From: Maritimibacter sp.
Lineage (GTDB): Bacteria; Pseudomonadota; Alphaproteobacteria; Rhodobacterales; Rhodobacteraceae
Assembly (NCBI GenBank): GCA_002695005.1
Contig: NZNT01000015.1
Coordinates: 248,001 to 312,000, forward strand
Direction of reading: 5' to 3'
DNA: 64,000 bases
Below the pieces are notes generated by a model that did no database searches, was not told where the DNA came from, and saw only the letters and a list, made by a program, of their open reading frames with translations. The position numbers were made by a program, and so were the translations under genes. The first letter of the stretch is position 1, and every line of letters begins with the position of its first letter. Shown here in pieces: positions 8,849 to 19,994 of this stretch.

Positions 8849-10038
8849 GTGTCCAGAGCAGCGACGCCCGGAAGCGTCTTGCCCTCCATCCATTCGAGGA
8901 ATGCCCCGCCGGCGCTGGAGATATAGGTGAAGTCATCGGCGACGCCCGCCTTGTTCAGGGCGGACACCGTATCCCCGCCGCCCGCGACCGAGGTGAGGTG
9001 GCCTTCGCGTGTGAGTTCAGCAGCCTTGCGTGCAGTGGCATTGGTGGCCGCGTCGAAGGGCTCGATCTCGAACGCACCAAGGGGTCCGTTCCAGATCAGC
9101 GTGGCGGCATCGGCGAAGGCGGCATTGATGCGTTCTACCGTGTCCGGCCCCGCGTCGAGGATCATCGCGTCGGCGGGGCAGGCGTCGGCGGCAACCGTTT
9201 CGCTCGCGGCCCCCGCCTTGAACTCCCGCGCCACGACCACGTCGGACGGCAGGATGATGGTGCAGCCGGTTTCCTTCGCCTTGGTGGCGATTTCTGAGGC
9301 GGTATCGGTCATCTCGTGCTCGCAGAGCGACTTGCCCACGTCGATGCCTTGAGCGGCGAGGAAGGTGTTGGCCATGCCGCCCCCGATGACGAGCGTGTCG
9401 ACCTTTTCGATGAGATTGCTCAGAAGCTCCAGCTTGGTCGAAACCTTGGCCCCGCCCACAACGGCCACCACCGGGCGCATCGGGTTCGACAGCGCCGCGT
9501 CCAGTGCCTTGAGCTCAGCCTCCATGAGCCGCCCGGCGCAATTGTCCAGCACCCGCGCAACCCCTTCGGTGGAGGCATGGGCCCGGTGCGAGGCGGAGAA
9601 GGCGTCGTTGACGTAGACTTCGCCCAGGGCGGCGAGGGCTGCCGCAAACTGCGCGTCGTTTTCGGTCTCTTCCGTGTGGAAACGGGTGTTCTCCAACAAA
9701 AGGACTTCGCCCGCTTCGAGCTTGGACACCGCGACCTTGGCCGGTCCGCCGATGCACTTTTCGGCGAATTTGACGGGCACACCGAAGGCTTTTTCCAGCG
9801 CCGGGACCAGGGGCTTCAGCGACATCTCGGGGACCACCTTGCCCTTGGGACGACCGAAGTGGGCCAGGAGCACGGGCTTGCCGCCTTTCTCGAGAATGTC
9901 GCGCACCGTAGGGACGATCCGCTCGATCCGCGTCGCGTCGGTCACGTTGCCGTCGTCATCTATTGGCACGTTGATATCCACGCGCACCAGCACGGTCTTG
10001 CCGTCCAGATCCAGATCGTCCAGCGTTTTCCAGCTCAT
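8845..10038 (-). CDS. pgk: Phosphoglycerate kinase
   Basis: Pgk interconverts 1,3-bisphosphoglycerate with ADP and 3-phosphoglycerate with ATP. The 397-residue protein has the N-terminal signature [12 protein letters not shown], the substrate arginine segment [10 protein letters not shown], and the nucleotide-domain [12 protein letters not shown] plus [13 protein letters not shown] at the C-terminus (here [10 protein letters not shown]). The ATG at 10038 is preceded by AAGGAG. It is followed by the overlapping SDR gene, and the divergent cyclophilin genes start 147 bases away, so the two share a control region at about 10039-10184. Confidence 0.97.
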   Translation of the reverse strand: MSWKTLDDLDLDGKTVLVRVDINVPIDDDGNVTDATRIERIVPTVRDILEKGGKPVLLAHFGRPKGKVVPEMSLKPLVPALEKAFGVPVKFAEKCIGGPAKVAVSKLEAGEVLLLENTRFHTEETENDAQFAAALAALGEVYVNDAFSASHRAHASTEGVARVLDNCAGRLMEAELKALDAALSNPMRPVVAVVGGAKVSTKLELLSNLIEKVDTLVIGGGMANTFLAAQGIDVGKSLCEHEMTDTASEIATKAKETGCTIILPSDVVVAREFKAGAASETVAADACPADAMILDAGPDTVERINAAFADAATLIWNGPLGAFEIEPFDAATNATARKAAELTREGHLTSVAGGGDTVSALNKAGVADDFTYISSAGGAFLEWMEGKTLPGVAALDT

Positions 10039-10184
10039 CGGGCTCTCCTTGTTCTTGACCACCACAAACACGCTCGTTTGCAGGATTTCAATGGCGTTCT
10101 GCCGCAGGCCGACCACGGATATCGGCCCTTGCGGCGGGTCGGGGCGGAGCCTAGTTTCCCGCCTGAACAGTCAAGGAGGGCCCG

Positions 10185-10691
10185 ATGGCCGAGATCAAGG
10201 ATCCCGAAAACACCATTCTGATTGAGCTCAAGGACGGCACAGTGACCGTCGAGCTTCTGCCCGACGTCGCACCCAAGCACGTCGAACGGATGAAGGAACT
10301 GGCGCGCGCCGGAAAATACGATGGGGTGGTGTTCCACCGGGTCATCGAGGGCTTCATGGCCCAGACCGGCGACGTGGAGCACGGCAAGGTGGACGATGGC
10401 GGCAACCTGCGCCGGGCCGGAACCGGCGGGTCCGATCTGCCGGACCTGCCCGCCGAATTCTCCAAGGTGCCCCATGCACGCGGCACCCTCGGCGCGGCGC
10501 GGGCGCAGAACCCGAACTCCGCCAACTCGCAGTTCTTCATCAACTTCAAGGACAACGACTTCCTGAACGGTCAGTACACGGTCTTTGGCCAGGTCATCGA
10601 AGGCATGGAACACGTCGACGCGATCACGCGTGGCGAGCCGCCGGCGAACCCGGACAAGATGATCTCGGTCAAGGTCGCGGCGGATGCGTAG
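10185..10691 (+). CDS. Cyclophilin-type peptidyl-prolyl isomerase, cytoplasmic
   Basis: This 168-residue cyclophilin accelerates cis-trans isomerisation of prolyl bonds during folding. It shows the family signatures FHRVIEGFMAQTGD, the FSKVPHARGTLGAARA loop and NSANSQFFINF. There is no signal peptide or membrane segment. AAGGAGGGCCCG lies before the ATG. The next cyclophilin gene begins eight bases before this one ends, so the pair is co-translated. Confidence 0.93.
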   Translation: MAEIKDPENTILIELKDGTVTVELLPDVAPKHVERMKELARAGKYDGVVFHRVIEGFMAQTGDVEHGKVDDGGNLRRAGTGGSDLPDLPAEFSKVPHARGTLGAARAQNPNSANSQFFINFKDNDFLNGQYTVFGQVIEGMEHVDAITRGEPPANPDKMISVKVAADA

Positions 10692-11313
10692 ACCGACGAT
10701 CATCGCCTGGCTCCTGTTTCTCGCAGGGGTCGGGCTGGTCGCCTGGTACTATTTCGCGACCGTTCCTGGCTCAACCCCGCAGGTTGTGAACGACGCGCCG
10801 GGCGAAGCGGGCGGGCCGCAGATCGAGATCACAGTTACCGGCGAGGCGAATGGCAAGATCCTGATCGAGCTATACGACAACCTCGCGCCGCAACATGCCG
10901 ACCGTATCACCCGACTGGCGGAAGAGGGCGCCTATGACGGGGTGGTCTTTCACCGCGTGATCGACGGCTTCATGGCCCAGACCGGCGACGTAGCCTTCGG
11001 CCTCGAAGGTGGAGACATGCGGCAGGCGGGCCTCGGCGGGTCAGATTATCCTGACCTTCCAGCCGAGTTCTCGGAAGAGCCCTTCGTGCGCGGCACGGTC
11101 GGCATGGCCCGTTCCCAGGACCCTGACAGCGGCAATTCCCAGTTCTTCATCATGTTCGACGAGGCGTCGTTCCTCGATGGAGACTACACCGTGGTCGGTC
11201 GGGTGATCGAGGGGATGGATGTCGTGCTCGACATCAAGCGGGGCGAAGGGCCCAACGGTGCCATCATCGGTCAGCCGGACGTGATGACGAATGTCGAGGT
11301 AGTGAAAGAATGA
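10684..11313 (+). CDS. Cyclophilin-type peptidyl-prolyl isomerase, membrane-anchored
   Basis: The 209-residue paralogue starts with two arginines and one hydrophobic helix (IIAWLLFLAGVGLVAWYYF), which should anchor it to the inner membrane with the cyclophilin domain in the periplasm. The domain keeps FHRVIDGFMAQTGD, FSEEPFVRGTVGMARS and NSQFFIMF. It overlaps the upstream cytoplasmic paralogue by eight bases, which suggests a duplication that split into cytoplasmic and envelope forms. A CGGCCCGG/CCGGGCCG hairpin without a clear T run follows the stop. Confidence 0.92.
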   Translation: MRRPTIIAWLLFLAGVGLVAWYYFATVPGSTPQVVNDAPGEAGGPQIEITVTGEANGKILIELYDNLAPQHADRITRLAEEGAYDGVVFHRVIDGFMAQTGDVAFGLEGGDMRQAGLGGSDYPDLPAEFSEEPFVRGTVGMARSQDPDSGNSQFFIMFDEASFLDGDYTVVGRVIEGMDVVLDIKRGEGPNGAIIGQPDVMTNVEVVKE

Positions 11314-11337
11314 TCGGGCGGCCCGGACACCGGGCCG

Positions 11338-11424
11338 TCACGCCCCCGCGAGCATGAGTATGAAGGCGGCGAAGATCAGCCCCTCGAACAGAGGCACGCG
11401 AAAGCGTTTGGCGGCAGCAAACAT
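11338..11424 (-). CDS. Small single-helix membrane protein (28 aa), unrecognised
   Basis: ATG at 11424 opens a 28-codon frame on the minus strand ending in TGA. The product has a basic N-terminus (AAAKRFRVP) and a hydrophobic helix (LFEGLIFAAFILMLAGA), a classic shape for a small membrane protein with its N-terminus inside. CGGGAG lies nine bases upstream and is buried in a small hairpin (11431-11447). An AT-rich region upstream offers a promoter. It converges on the cyclophilin operon. I do not know the family. Confidence 0.55.
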   Translation of the reverse strand: MFAAAKRFRVPLFEGLIFAAFILMLAGA

Positions 11425-11430
11425 GACATC

Positions 11431-11447
11431 TCCCGAGTTATTCGGGA
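11431..11447 (-). promoter_or_regulatory. Hairpin covering the ribosome-binding site of the 28-aa ORF
   Basis: TCCCGA pairs with TCGGGA around a five-base loop, and the second arm contains the GGGA used as ribosome-binding site seven bases before the ATG at 11424. This could hold translation low until the stem opens. The stem is short, so the effect is uncertain. Confidence 0.35.
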
Positions 11448-11583
11448 CTATCTCTAACCTGTCGGTGTAAACAAAGGGTTTCGGGGCATTTCAGTTAATT
11501 TGGCCCTGAATTACCCTCAAATAATCATAAAAATCCCCCGTTCCTCCTGAATTGTGTCCGAAACCGCCACAAAGGACGGATCG

Positions 11584-12228
11584 ATGCAGTTGGAAGATGT
11601 AGTATTCTACGGACTTGGCGCGGCCTTCGTGGCCGGCGTGTCAGGATTCGTCGATTTCTCGAGCCTATTCGGCAGCAAGGACGCCGAAGACGAACCCCCT
11701 GACGCGGAAGCGACCCGCGCAAACCCCGACGAGGCGCCGAACCCGCGCACCGGGGAATACCAGTCCACTTTGGCCTATATCCTGCAGGATGAGCAGGACA
11801 GCCTTCTGGCCTTGCGGAGTGCCGAACAGGACACGCGCGAAGCCGAGCCTGAACCGGAGATTGCCGCCGACCCTGTGGTGGCGGGCTTCGAGGACGGCAA
11901 CATCTTTGGCGAAGTGTCGGCGACGGAAGAGGACGCGCTCTACGAAGAGGCTGAGAGCGGCACGGTTATCGAGGCCTACGACCTGAGCGACCCCGACGCG
12001 GCAGCCGCCCGCATCGACGGGTATGAGGCGGAAACCGAGGCGCTGGAGATCGAGTACCTTCCGGAATTCGACGCTGAAACCGGCGAACCGATCACGCCCG
12101 TCGTTTCGGTCGGCTATGACGCCGAGGCCGACCTCACGACCATCGCACTGGACGGCGAGGCCATTGCAGAGCTTCCGGGCGATGCGGGCCTTCGGGCCGA
12201 GGACATCACGCTGCGCCCGATGGCCTGA
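11584..12228 (+). CDS. Acidic protein of unknown function (214 aa)
   Basis: I do not recognise a family. The ATG at 11584 follows AAAGGACGG and is preferred over a GTG at 11554 that lacks such a site. After a short hydrophobic N-terminal stretch (VVFYGLGAAFVAGVSGFV) the rest is strongly acidic, rich in Asp, Glu and Ala with almost no lysine, and looks largely extended except for a C-terminal part with VSVGYDAEADLTTIALDG. The N-terminal helix could anchor or export it. A calcium-binding role is possible from composition alone, but no repeat motif is present. Confidence 0.7.
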   Translation: MQLEDVVFYGLGAAFVAGVSGFVDFSSLFGSKDAEDEPPDAEATRANPDEAPNPRTGEYQSTLAYILQDEQDSLLALRSAEQDTREAEPEPEIAADPVVAGFEDGNIFGEVSATEEDALYEEAESGTVIEAYDLSDPDAAAARIDGYEAETEALEIEYLPEFDAETGEPITPVVSVGYDAEADLTTIALDGEAIAELPGDAGLRAEDITLRPMA

Positions 12229-12274
12229 CGCAACTGTGAGTGACAGGGCCGGCGGCGGGTGCCATTCTCACCCT

Positions 12275-13240
12275 ATGCTGCGCCTCATCTGCCTCCTGAT
12301 CCTTCTGCCGGGTTTCGTCCTGGCCGATCCGTCGTTCTGGAAGAACGAGTTCCCCAAGACAGATTTCTCTCAGCGCACCATCGATAGCTGGGGTGAGATC
12401 CTGTCCGGTGGTCCGCCGCGGGACGGGATCCCGGCGCTGATGGACCCCGATATGGTGCCGGTCGCCGATGCCGACCTGCCGGGGCGTGAGCCGGTGATGA
12501 CCCTGGAACTCGACGGGGAAACGCCACGCGCATATCCGCTCCGCTACATGATCTGGCATGAGATCGTGAATGATCGGGTGGGCGACGTGCCGGTGGCCGT
12601 TACCTTTTGCCCGCTGTGCAACTCTGCGCTGACATTCGACCGGCGCCATGACGGTCAGGTCCTGACATTCGGCGTGACCGGCAAGCTGCGCGCCTCGGAC
12701 ATGGTGATGTATGACCGCGAAACCGAAAGCTGGTGGCAGCAGGCGATGGGCGAGGGGATCGTGGGTGAGTATGCTGGCGACAGTCTGACGACGCTGCCCT
12801 CGTGGATGGAGGCGTGGCAGGTGTTCGCCGAGCGCAATCCGGACGGGCTGGTGATGGCCGAACCGGACTATCCGCGCAACTACGGCATGAACCCCTACGC
12901 GGGCTACGACAGCCGCGAGCGGCCCTATCCTTTTTTCACCGGCGAAACGCCGCCCCACGACATTCCAGCGCTCGCGCGGGTCGTCCGGGTGGGCGAGCGG
13001 GCCTGGCCGATGGAACGTCTGTCAGACGGGGCCGAGATCACCGAGGCGGGCGTCACGCTGACATGGGAGCATGAGCAGGCGAGCGCGCTCGGCGGCTCGG
13101 TCATTGGCGAGGCGGCATCGGTCGGCGCGATCCGGGTGCGGGACGGCGACGGCAACGACCTCCCCCACGACGTGATGTTCGCGTTCGCCTTCCACGCCTT
13201 CTATCCGGACGGCGAATGGATGCTGAGCGCTCGGGATTGA
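12275..13240 (+). CDS. DUF3179 domain-containing exported protein
   Basis: The 321-residue product begins with a signal peptide (LRLICLLILLPGFVLA then DPSFW). The body has DUF3179 hallmarks: PALMDPDMVPVADA, the phrase YPLRYMIWHEIVND, and VAVTFCPLCNSALTF with a CxxC pair. The start at 12275 is chosen because upstream in-frame codons overlap the previous gene and read as out-of-frame shadow. The family is widespread in marine bacteria and its biochemical role is not established; the CxxC hints at metal or heme handling, which is only inference. Confidence 0.85.
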   Translation: MLRLICLLILLPGFVLADPSFWKNEFPKTDFSQRTIDSWGEILSGGPPRDGIPALMDPDMVPVADADLPGREPVMTLELDGETPRAYPLRYMIWHEIVNDRVGDVPVAVTFCPLCNSALTFDRRHDGQVLTFGVTGKLRASDMVMYDRETESWWQQAMGEGIVGEYAGDSLTTLPSWMEAWQVFAERNPDGLVMAEPDYPRNYGMNPYAGYDSRERPYPFFTGETPPHDIPALARVVRVGERAWPMERLSDGAEITEAGVTLTWEHEQASALGGSVIGEAASVGAIRVRDGDGNDLPHDVMFAFAFHAFYPDGEWMLSARD

Positions 13241-13260
13241 GTCGGTCTTTGGTTCATACG

Positions 13261-13293
13261 AAAAAGCCCCGGGGCGAGACCCCGGGGCTTTTC
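13261..13293. terminator. Bidirectional terminator between DUF3179 gene and acnA
   Basis: AAAAGCCCCGGGG pairs with CCCCGGGGCTTTT around a short GCGAGA-type loop, giving a long GC stem with A and T tails on both sides. It separates two convergent genes and can serve both. Confidence 0.92.
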
Positions 13294-13312
13294 TAATTCC
13301 GTCAGTGGCTTG

Positions 13313-16060
<2,748 letters not shown>

Positions 16061-16146
16061 GTCTGGCTCCTTTGCTGGACGAATGGGTCGGTTGCGCTCG
16101 GTTTGCAACGGATCGCAGTCCGGTGCAAGGGTGGAGCAGTCACATT

Positions 16147-16174
16147 TGTATACTATTGCACACATTTCTGCAAA
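16147..16174 (-). promoter_or_regulatory. Putative acnA promoter
   Basis: On the minus strand TTTGCA and TATACA are separated by 16 bases, placing transcription start about 80 bases before the acnA ATG. The boxes match the sigma-70 consensus in most positions. No iron-response box of the Irr, RirA or IscR type was recognised beside it. Confidence 0.4.
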
Positions 16175-16286
16175 GCCCCCGGCTATGGCCTCACGGCCAC
16201 GGCTGTGCGACCCTCTCAAAACCTTGATTGGCGGGTGAAGGGGGGGTCGTCTAAGACCTTCGATACGGATGGACGGAGACCGACTT

Positions 16287-16997
16287 ATGAAATCTTGGAT
16301 CGGAGCAGGGCTCGTGTCGGCCGCGACGCTTGCGGGCGGCGTGGCGCTGGCGGAAGAAAAGCCCCTCGTTCTGATCGAGCTTTTCACGTCGCAGGGGTGC
16401 AACTCCTGTCCGCCCGCAGATGCTCTTCTGGCCGAGCTGTCCGACCGCGACGACGTGCTGCCACTCGCGCTCCATGTGGATTACTGGGACTATATCGGCT
16501 GGAAGGACAAGTTCGCCCGGCCCGAGCATACGGCACGGCAGAAGGCCTATGCCCATGTCGCCGGCGCGTCCACGATCTACACGCCGCAGATGGTCGTCGG
16601 TGGAACGGATCACGTCGTCGGCTACAAACCGATGCGCGTCGCCGACTACATGAAAGCGCACGAGGCGGGGCTTTCCGATGTTGTGGTCGAGGCCGAGATC
16701 GTCGACGGCGTCCTGCGCATCACCTGCTTGCCCAAAGGTGGCATGGCGTTGCCTGCCGCGATCAACGTAGACATCGTCCGCTTCAAGCCCGAGGAAACCG
16801 TCTCGATCAAGCACGGTGAGAACGCGGGCGAAACGATCTCCTACACCAATATCGTGACGGGGTGGGAGCGCATCGCGGAATGGGACGGCAAGGACACGCT
16901 GGAAATCGACACCGAGATCGCAGGCGACGGTCCCGTCGCGCTGATCCTTCAGGAGCCGGGGCCGGGGCACGTTCTGGCGGCCTACCGCATCGACTAG
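16287..16997 (+). CDS. DUF1223 exported thioredoxin-like protein
   Basis: The 236-residue protein has a signal peptide ([22 protein letters not shown], cut near residue 22) followed by a DUF1223 domain. It opens with [18 protein letters not shown], whose CxxC has the position of a thioredoxin-type active site, and continues with [15 protein letters not shown] and YTPQMVVGG, both characteristic of the family. This suggests a periplasmic thiol-disulfide or redox role, not experimentally defined as far as I know. The ATG at 16287 has GGAG ten bases upstream. Confidence 0.88.
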   Translation: MKSWIGAGLVSAATLAGGVALAEEKPLVLIELFTSQGCNSCPPADALLAELSDRDDVLPLALHVDYWDYIGWKDKFARPEHTARQKAYAHVAGASTIYTPQMVVGGTDHVVGYKPMRVADYMKAHEAGLSDVVVEAEIVDGVLRITCLPKGGMALPAAINVDIVRFKPEETVSIKHGENAGETISYTNIVTGWERIAEWDGKDTLEIDTEIAGDGPVALILQEPGPGHVLAAYRID

Positions 16998-17147
16998 GGC
17001 GCGACCCGTTCACGGGCTTGCCGGCTTGGTTCATTGCGCGACGCAATGCACGGTATTGCTCGTTTTTCAGACCGCATCATATGACTTTCCCCTCGTCCTC
17101 CGGCACTCTGACGGCGGATTTGTAGGTTTTGAGGGGAGGACCCAGAC

Positions 17148-17897
17148 ATGACTGGACCTGACGATCGTATTCTCTATGGCACTGGAAGCCCGAATGTCCG
17201 CAAGGTGGCGCTGCTGCTCGAAGAGCTCGGGCTCGACTACGCCATGAAACATGTGGCGGTCTTCAGCGGCGAACAGTTCGAGCCTGCATTCCTTGAGATG
17301 AATCCGATTGCCAAGGTGCCGGTCCTGACCGATCCGGCGGCCGAAGAGCCCTTGTTCGAATCCAACGCGATCCTGATCTATCTGGCCGAAACATATGGAC
17401 CCGCCTTCCTGCCTGAAGCAGGTGCTGCCCGGCGCGATGTGATGCGCTGGCTCATGGTCCAGACCGCGCTGGTGGGGCCGATGCTCGGGCAGTACAACCA
17501 TTACCACCTCGTGGTGGAGCACGGCACGGAACCCTATTCCGCGGCGCGCTACCGTAACCAGTCGGAAACCGTCTATCGTCACCTCGACGACCGGCTTGCG
17601 AGCCGGGAATGGATCGCGGGCGATGTCTATTCCATCGCCGACATCGCGACCTGGCCTTGGACGCTTTATCTCGAGCGACACGACTTCGTGCCCGATGACT
17701 TCCCGAACCTTGCGCGCTGGCGCAGTCAGATTGCCGAGCGCCCGGCCGCCGCGCGGATGACACACAGGGTGGAAACCGAATACGACCCTCGTAACAACCG
17801 AACACGGCGGGCGTCGTCGCAGGAATCCCTCGATCGGCTGTTCAACCGCAAGACGGATGGCCCCGAGGCGGACTTTTCGCTGATCGTTCGGGCCTGA
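17148..17897 (+). CDS. Glutathione S-transferase family protein
   Basis: This 249-residue cytosolic GST has an N-terminal thioredoxin-fold domain (LYGTGSPNVRKVALLLEE, the cis-proline stretch AKVPVLTD, and the glutathione-contact ESNAILIYLAE) and an all-helical C-terminal domain ending in an unusual basic tail. SPN at the position where catalytic Ser/Tyr/Cys usually sits points to a beta-like bacterial class. GGGGAGG precedes the ATG. The substrate is unknown. Confidence 0.88.
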   Translation: MTGPDDRILYGTGSPNVRKVALLLEELGLDYAMKHVAVFSGEQFEPAFLEMNPIAKVPVLTDPAAEEPLFESNAILIYLAETYGPAFLPEAGAARRDVMRWLMVQTALVGPMLGQYNHYHLVVEHGTEPYSAARYRNQSETVYRHLDDRLASREWIAGDVYSIADIATWPWTLYLERHDFVPDDFPNLARWRSQIAERPAAARMTHRVETEYDPRNNRTRRASSQESLDRLFNRKTDGPEADFSLIVRA

Positions 17898-17905
17898 GGG
17901 CTCGG

Positions 17906-18778
17906 CTAGGGCGCGACTCGTTCGCGGTGCCAGATGTAGATGCCTGAGGCCACGATGATCGCGCCGCCGATCCACGTTGCCAGATCCGGGAACTCCCCGA
18001 ACACCAACGCCCCCCAGAAGGCTGCGATAAGCAGGCCGACGTACGAAAACGGCGCGATGGCCGAGGCTTCGGCGAAGCGCACGGCCTGAATCAGGAAAAG
18101 CTGGCCAAGCGCGCCGAGCCCCCCGATGGCGCACATCATGGCGATTGCGGCGGGGCTGGGCGGCACCCAGTAGAACGGGACCACGATACTCGTCACGACT
18201 GCGCCCAGAAGCGCTGCATACAGCAGTGAAGTGCGCGGATCCTCGTCCCGGCCCACACGGCGCGTGAGCAGGATGAACGTGGCATAGCCCGTCGCGGCGA
18301 TGAGCGGCAGGAACGCCGCCGGCGAGAACACGGCCGTCCCCGGCCGAATGATGATGAGCGCGCCCACGAGGGCTGCCAGCACACCGAACGCCCGGCGCGG
18401 TCCGAACCGCTCCCCCAGAAACAGCGCGGCGCCGAGCGTGATGAATACCGGGTTCACATCCATGATCGCCGTGGCTTCGGCGAGGCCGAGAAAGGTGAGC
18501 GACAGGAAGAACATGCTTGTGCCAAGGAGCAGCGACATGGACCGCACGAACTGGAGCCAAGGGTAATTCGTGCGCACGACGCGACCCAGCGAGGGCAGCA
18601 CCCAGAGCAGCACGATCACAGTCTGTCCCGCGTATCGCGCCCACACCGCCTGCGCCACATGCACCTCCTGTGACAGCGTCTTGGCCAGAAGGTCCATCGT
18701 GGCCATGCAGAAGATCCCGGTCATGTAGAGCAGGATGCCTTTGCCTGGGGCTTGCAGAGGGGAGGGTACGGTCGCCAC
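17906..18778 (-). CDS. EamA/DMT-superfamily transporter
   Basis: The 290-residue protein is almost entirely hydrophobic, with about ten transmembrane helices arranged as two EamA repeats (the second begins near LPLIAATGYATFILLTRRV). Members export amino acids, metabolites or drugs; the roseobacter relatives are mostly uncharacterised. The frame starts with GTG at 18778. It converges on the GST gene with only eight bases between stops, and follows the TetR gene on the same strand after 52 bases, so it may be read from the cupin-TetR promoter. Confidence 0.9.
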   Translation of the reverse strand: MATVPSPLQAPGKGILLYMTGIFCMATMDLLAKTLSQEVHVAQAVWARYAGQTVIVLLWVLPSLGRVVRTNYPWLQFVRSMSLLLGTSMFFLSLTFLGLAEATAIMDVNPVFITLGAALFLGERFGPRRAFGVLAALVGALIIIRPGTAVFSPAAFLPLIAATGYATFILLTRRVGRDEDPRTSLLYAALLGAVVTSIVVPFYWVPPSPAAIAMMCAIGGLGALGQLFLIQAVRFAEASAIAPFSYVGLLIAAFWGALVFGEFPDLATWIGGAIIVASGIYIWHRERVAP

Positions 18779-18830
18779 CGCGCGACCCTATGGGCGCGGT
18801 CTGGGATTGGCAACGGCGCAAAGTTGCGCG

Positions 18831-19466
18831 TCAGGCCTCCCGCTGCACCGGTTTGCCGGTGATTGCGGCGAAGTAGAAATCCAGCATTGACATGAGCGCC
18901 GCGGGGTCGCGCGTCAGTCTGCTGCGCAGTGCAGCCCCCTCCCAGCAATCGACGAGACGCGCGGCCATTTCGTCCACGTCCGAGTCCGCGGCGATGTCTC
19001 CCCTGGCGCGCGCTTCGGCCAGACAGCCGGCCATGCCGCCCGCGATCTCTCCGAAACAGACCGAGATTCGGTCGCGGAACACGTCGCTAATGCCCGAAAG
19101 CTCCTGTCCGAGCCCGCCCAGCAGACAGCCCATGTAGCCCTCGTCACGGTAAGATTCCGCCGTCATTTCGAAGAAAGTTCGTATGCGTACCAATGGAGGC
19201 AGAGTGTGGTCTCCGAGGCTCGCGGCCATGCCCTGGTGCACACCGTCCATGTAGGCGTCGATCACCGCGAGCGCGAAGTCCTCTTTGTCGCGGAAGTGGT
19301 GATAGAACGAGCCCTTCGGCACGCGGGTCTCACGCAAGAGCATCTGGAGACCAAGATCGTTGTAGCCGTGACGCAGCAATAGGGGCATGCCGGTTTCGAT
19401 AAGGCGTTGCCTCGTGTCCCGCTTGCGCGGGACATGGTTGGTCGCTTGGGTCGTGTCGGGGGGCAT
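18831..19466 (-). CDS. TetR/AcrR-family repressor, NemR-like
   Basis: The 211-residue protein has the N-terminal TetR helix-turn-helix (RQRLIETGMPLLLRHGYNDL, then RVPKGSFYHHFRDKEDF) and an all-helical ligand domain with conserved CLLGGLGQELS. It is the second gene of a cupin-tetR pair whose promoter carries a 16-base palindrome identical in form to the NemR operator. That makes autoregulation of the pair likely, and a ligand of the electrophile type (NemR senses reactive electrophiles) possible. Two cysteines in the ligand domain could be sensor residues. Confidence 0.88.
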   Translation of the reverse strand: MPPDTTQATNHVPRKRDTRQRLIETGMPLLLRHGYNDLGLQMLLRETRVPKGSFYHHFRDKEDFALAVIDAYMDGVHQGMAASLGDHTLPPLVRIRTFFEMTAESYRDEGYMGCLLGGLGQELSGISDVFRDRISVCFGEIAGGMAGCLAEARARGDIAADSDVDEMAARLVDCWEGAALRSRLTRDPAALMSMLDFYFAAITGKPVQREA

Positions 19467-19508
19467 GACGCTTTTTCGCTGGCCTCGCGGAGGCGGGATG
19501 CCGCCGTA

Positions 19509-19895
19509 TCAGGTCTTGGTCATGTCTATCATGTGGTCGATGACCTGACCATGTTCGTGCTGCGGGCTGAACATGATGATTTCGGCGTCTTCCTCAACAA
19601 GTACGTTGTGGCCCGGCGGCCAATAGAACAAATCCTCTGCCTGCACGGTTTCCGTAACACCGTAGGAGTCGGTGGTTATCAACTTGCCCTTTAGGACATA
19701 GCCCCAATGCGGCGCCTGGCACAGGTTGCCCTCGAGGCCCTTGAAGAGCGGCGTCGTGTCGACACCTGCCGAGAGCGAGAAATACTCGCCACTGATCCGG
19801 CCCAGCCCCGTCGCATTTCCGAAGTTCTGGCGCTGGCGGATCACTGCGCCGGGAATACTCATCCTGATATCGACATCGTTCTTGGACACATGCAT
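19509..19895 (-). CDS. Cupin-domain protein (128 aa)
   Basis: This small beta-barrel protein has a weak cupin motif 1 (APHWGYVLKGKL, only one histidine, His63) and motif 2 (DLFYWPPGHN, His96), then a HEH near residue 114. The classic HxH of motif 1 is missing, so metal binding may be altered or supplied elsewhere. AAGGAG lies nine bases before the ATG. It is the first gene after a NemR-type operator and precedes the tetR gene by 42 bases. It may scavenge or sense the regulator's ligand, which is inference. Confidence 0.85.
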   Translation of the reverse strand: MHVSKNDVDIRMSIPGAVIRQRQNFGNATGLGRISGEYFSLSAGVDTTPLFKGLEGNLCQAPHWGYVLKGKLITTDSYGVTETVQAEDLFYWPPGHNVLVEEDAEIIMFSPQHEHGQVIDHMIDMTKT

Positions 19896-19918
19896 CGGAG
19901 TCGCTCCTTGTGCTTGAA

Positions 19919-19934
19919 TAGACCGGTCGGTCTA
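19919..19934. promoter_or_regulatory. NemR-type TetR operator upstream of the cupin-tetR unit
   Basis: TAGACC-GGTC-GGTCTA is a perfect palindrome matching the published NemR box form TAGACC-N4-GGTCTA. It lies immediately downstream of the predicted -10, over the expected transcription start, and 24 bases before the cupin ATG, the classic position for repression. The TetR protein encoded two genes down is the obvious binder. Confidence 0.75.
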
Positions 19935-19939
19935 ATTTC

Positions 19940-19967
19940 ACAATAGAAGCAACGCGCATCATGTCAA
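19940..19967 (-). promoter_or_regulatory. Sigma-70 promoter of the cupin-tetR unit
   Basis: On the minus strand a perfect TTGACA -35 is followed after 16 bases by TATTGT as -10. The predicted start falls within the NemR-type palindrome, so a bound repressor would block initiation. Confidence 0.65.
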
Positions 19968-19994
19968 TTGCGGATGCAAAGGGCGGTCGCTGGG

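Noticed and set aside
17067-18821. A 584-codon minus-strand frame
   Set aside because: It is the wrong frame across the DMT transporter gene and antisense to the GST gene; both real genes have clear motifs.
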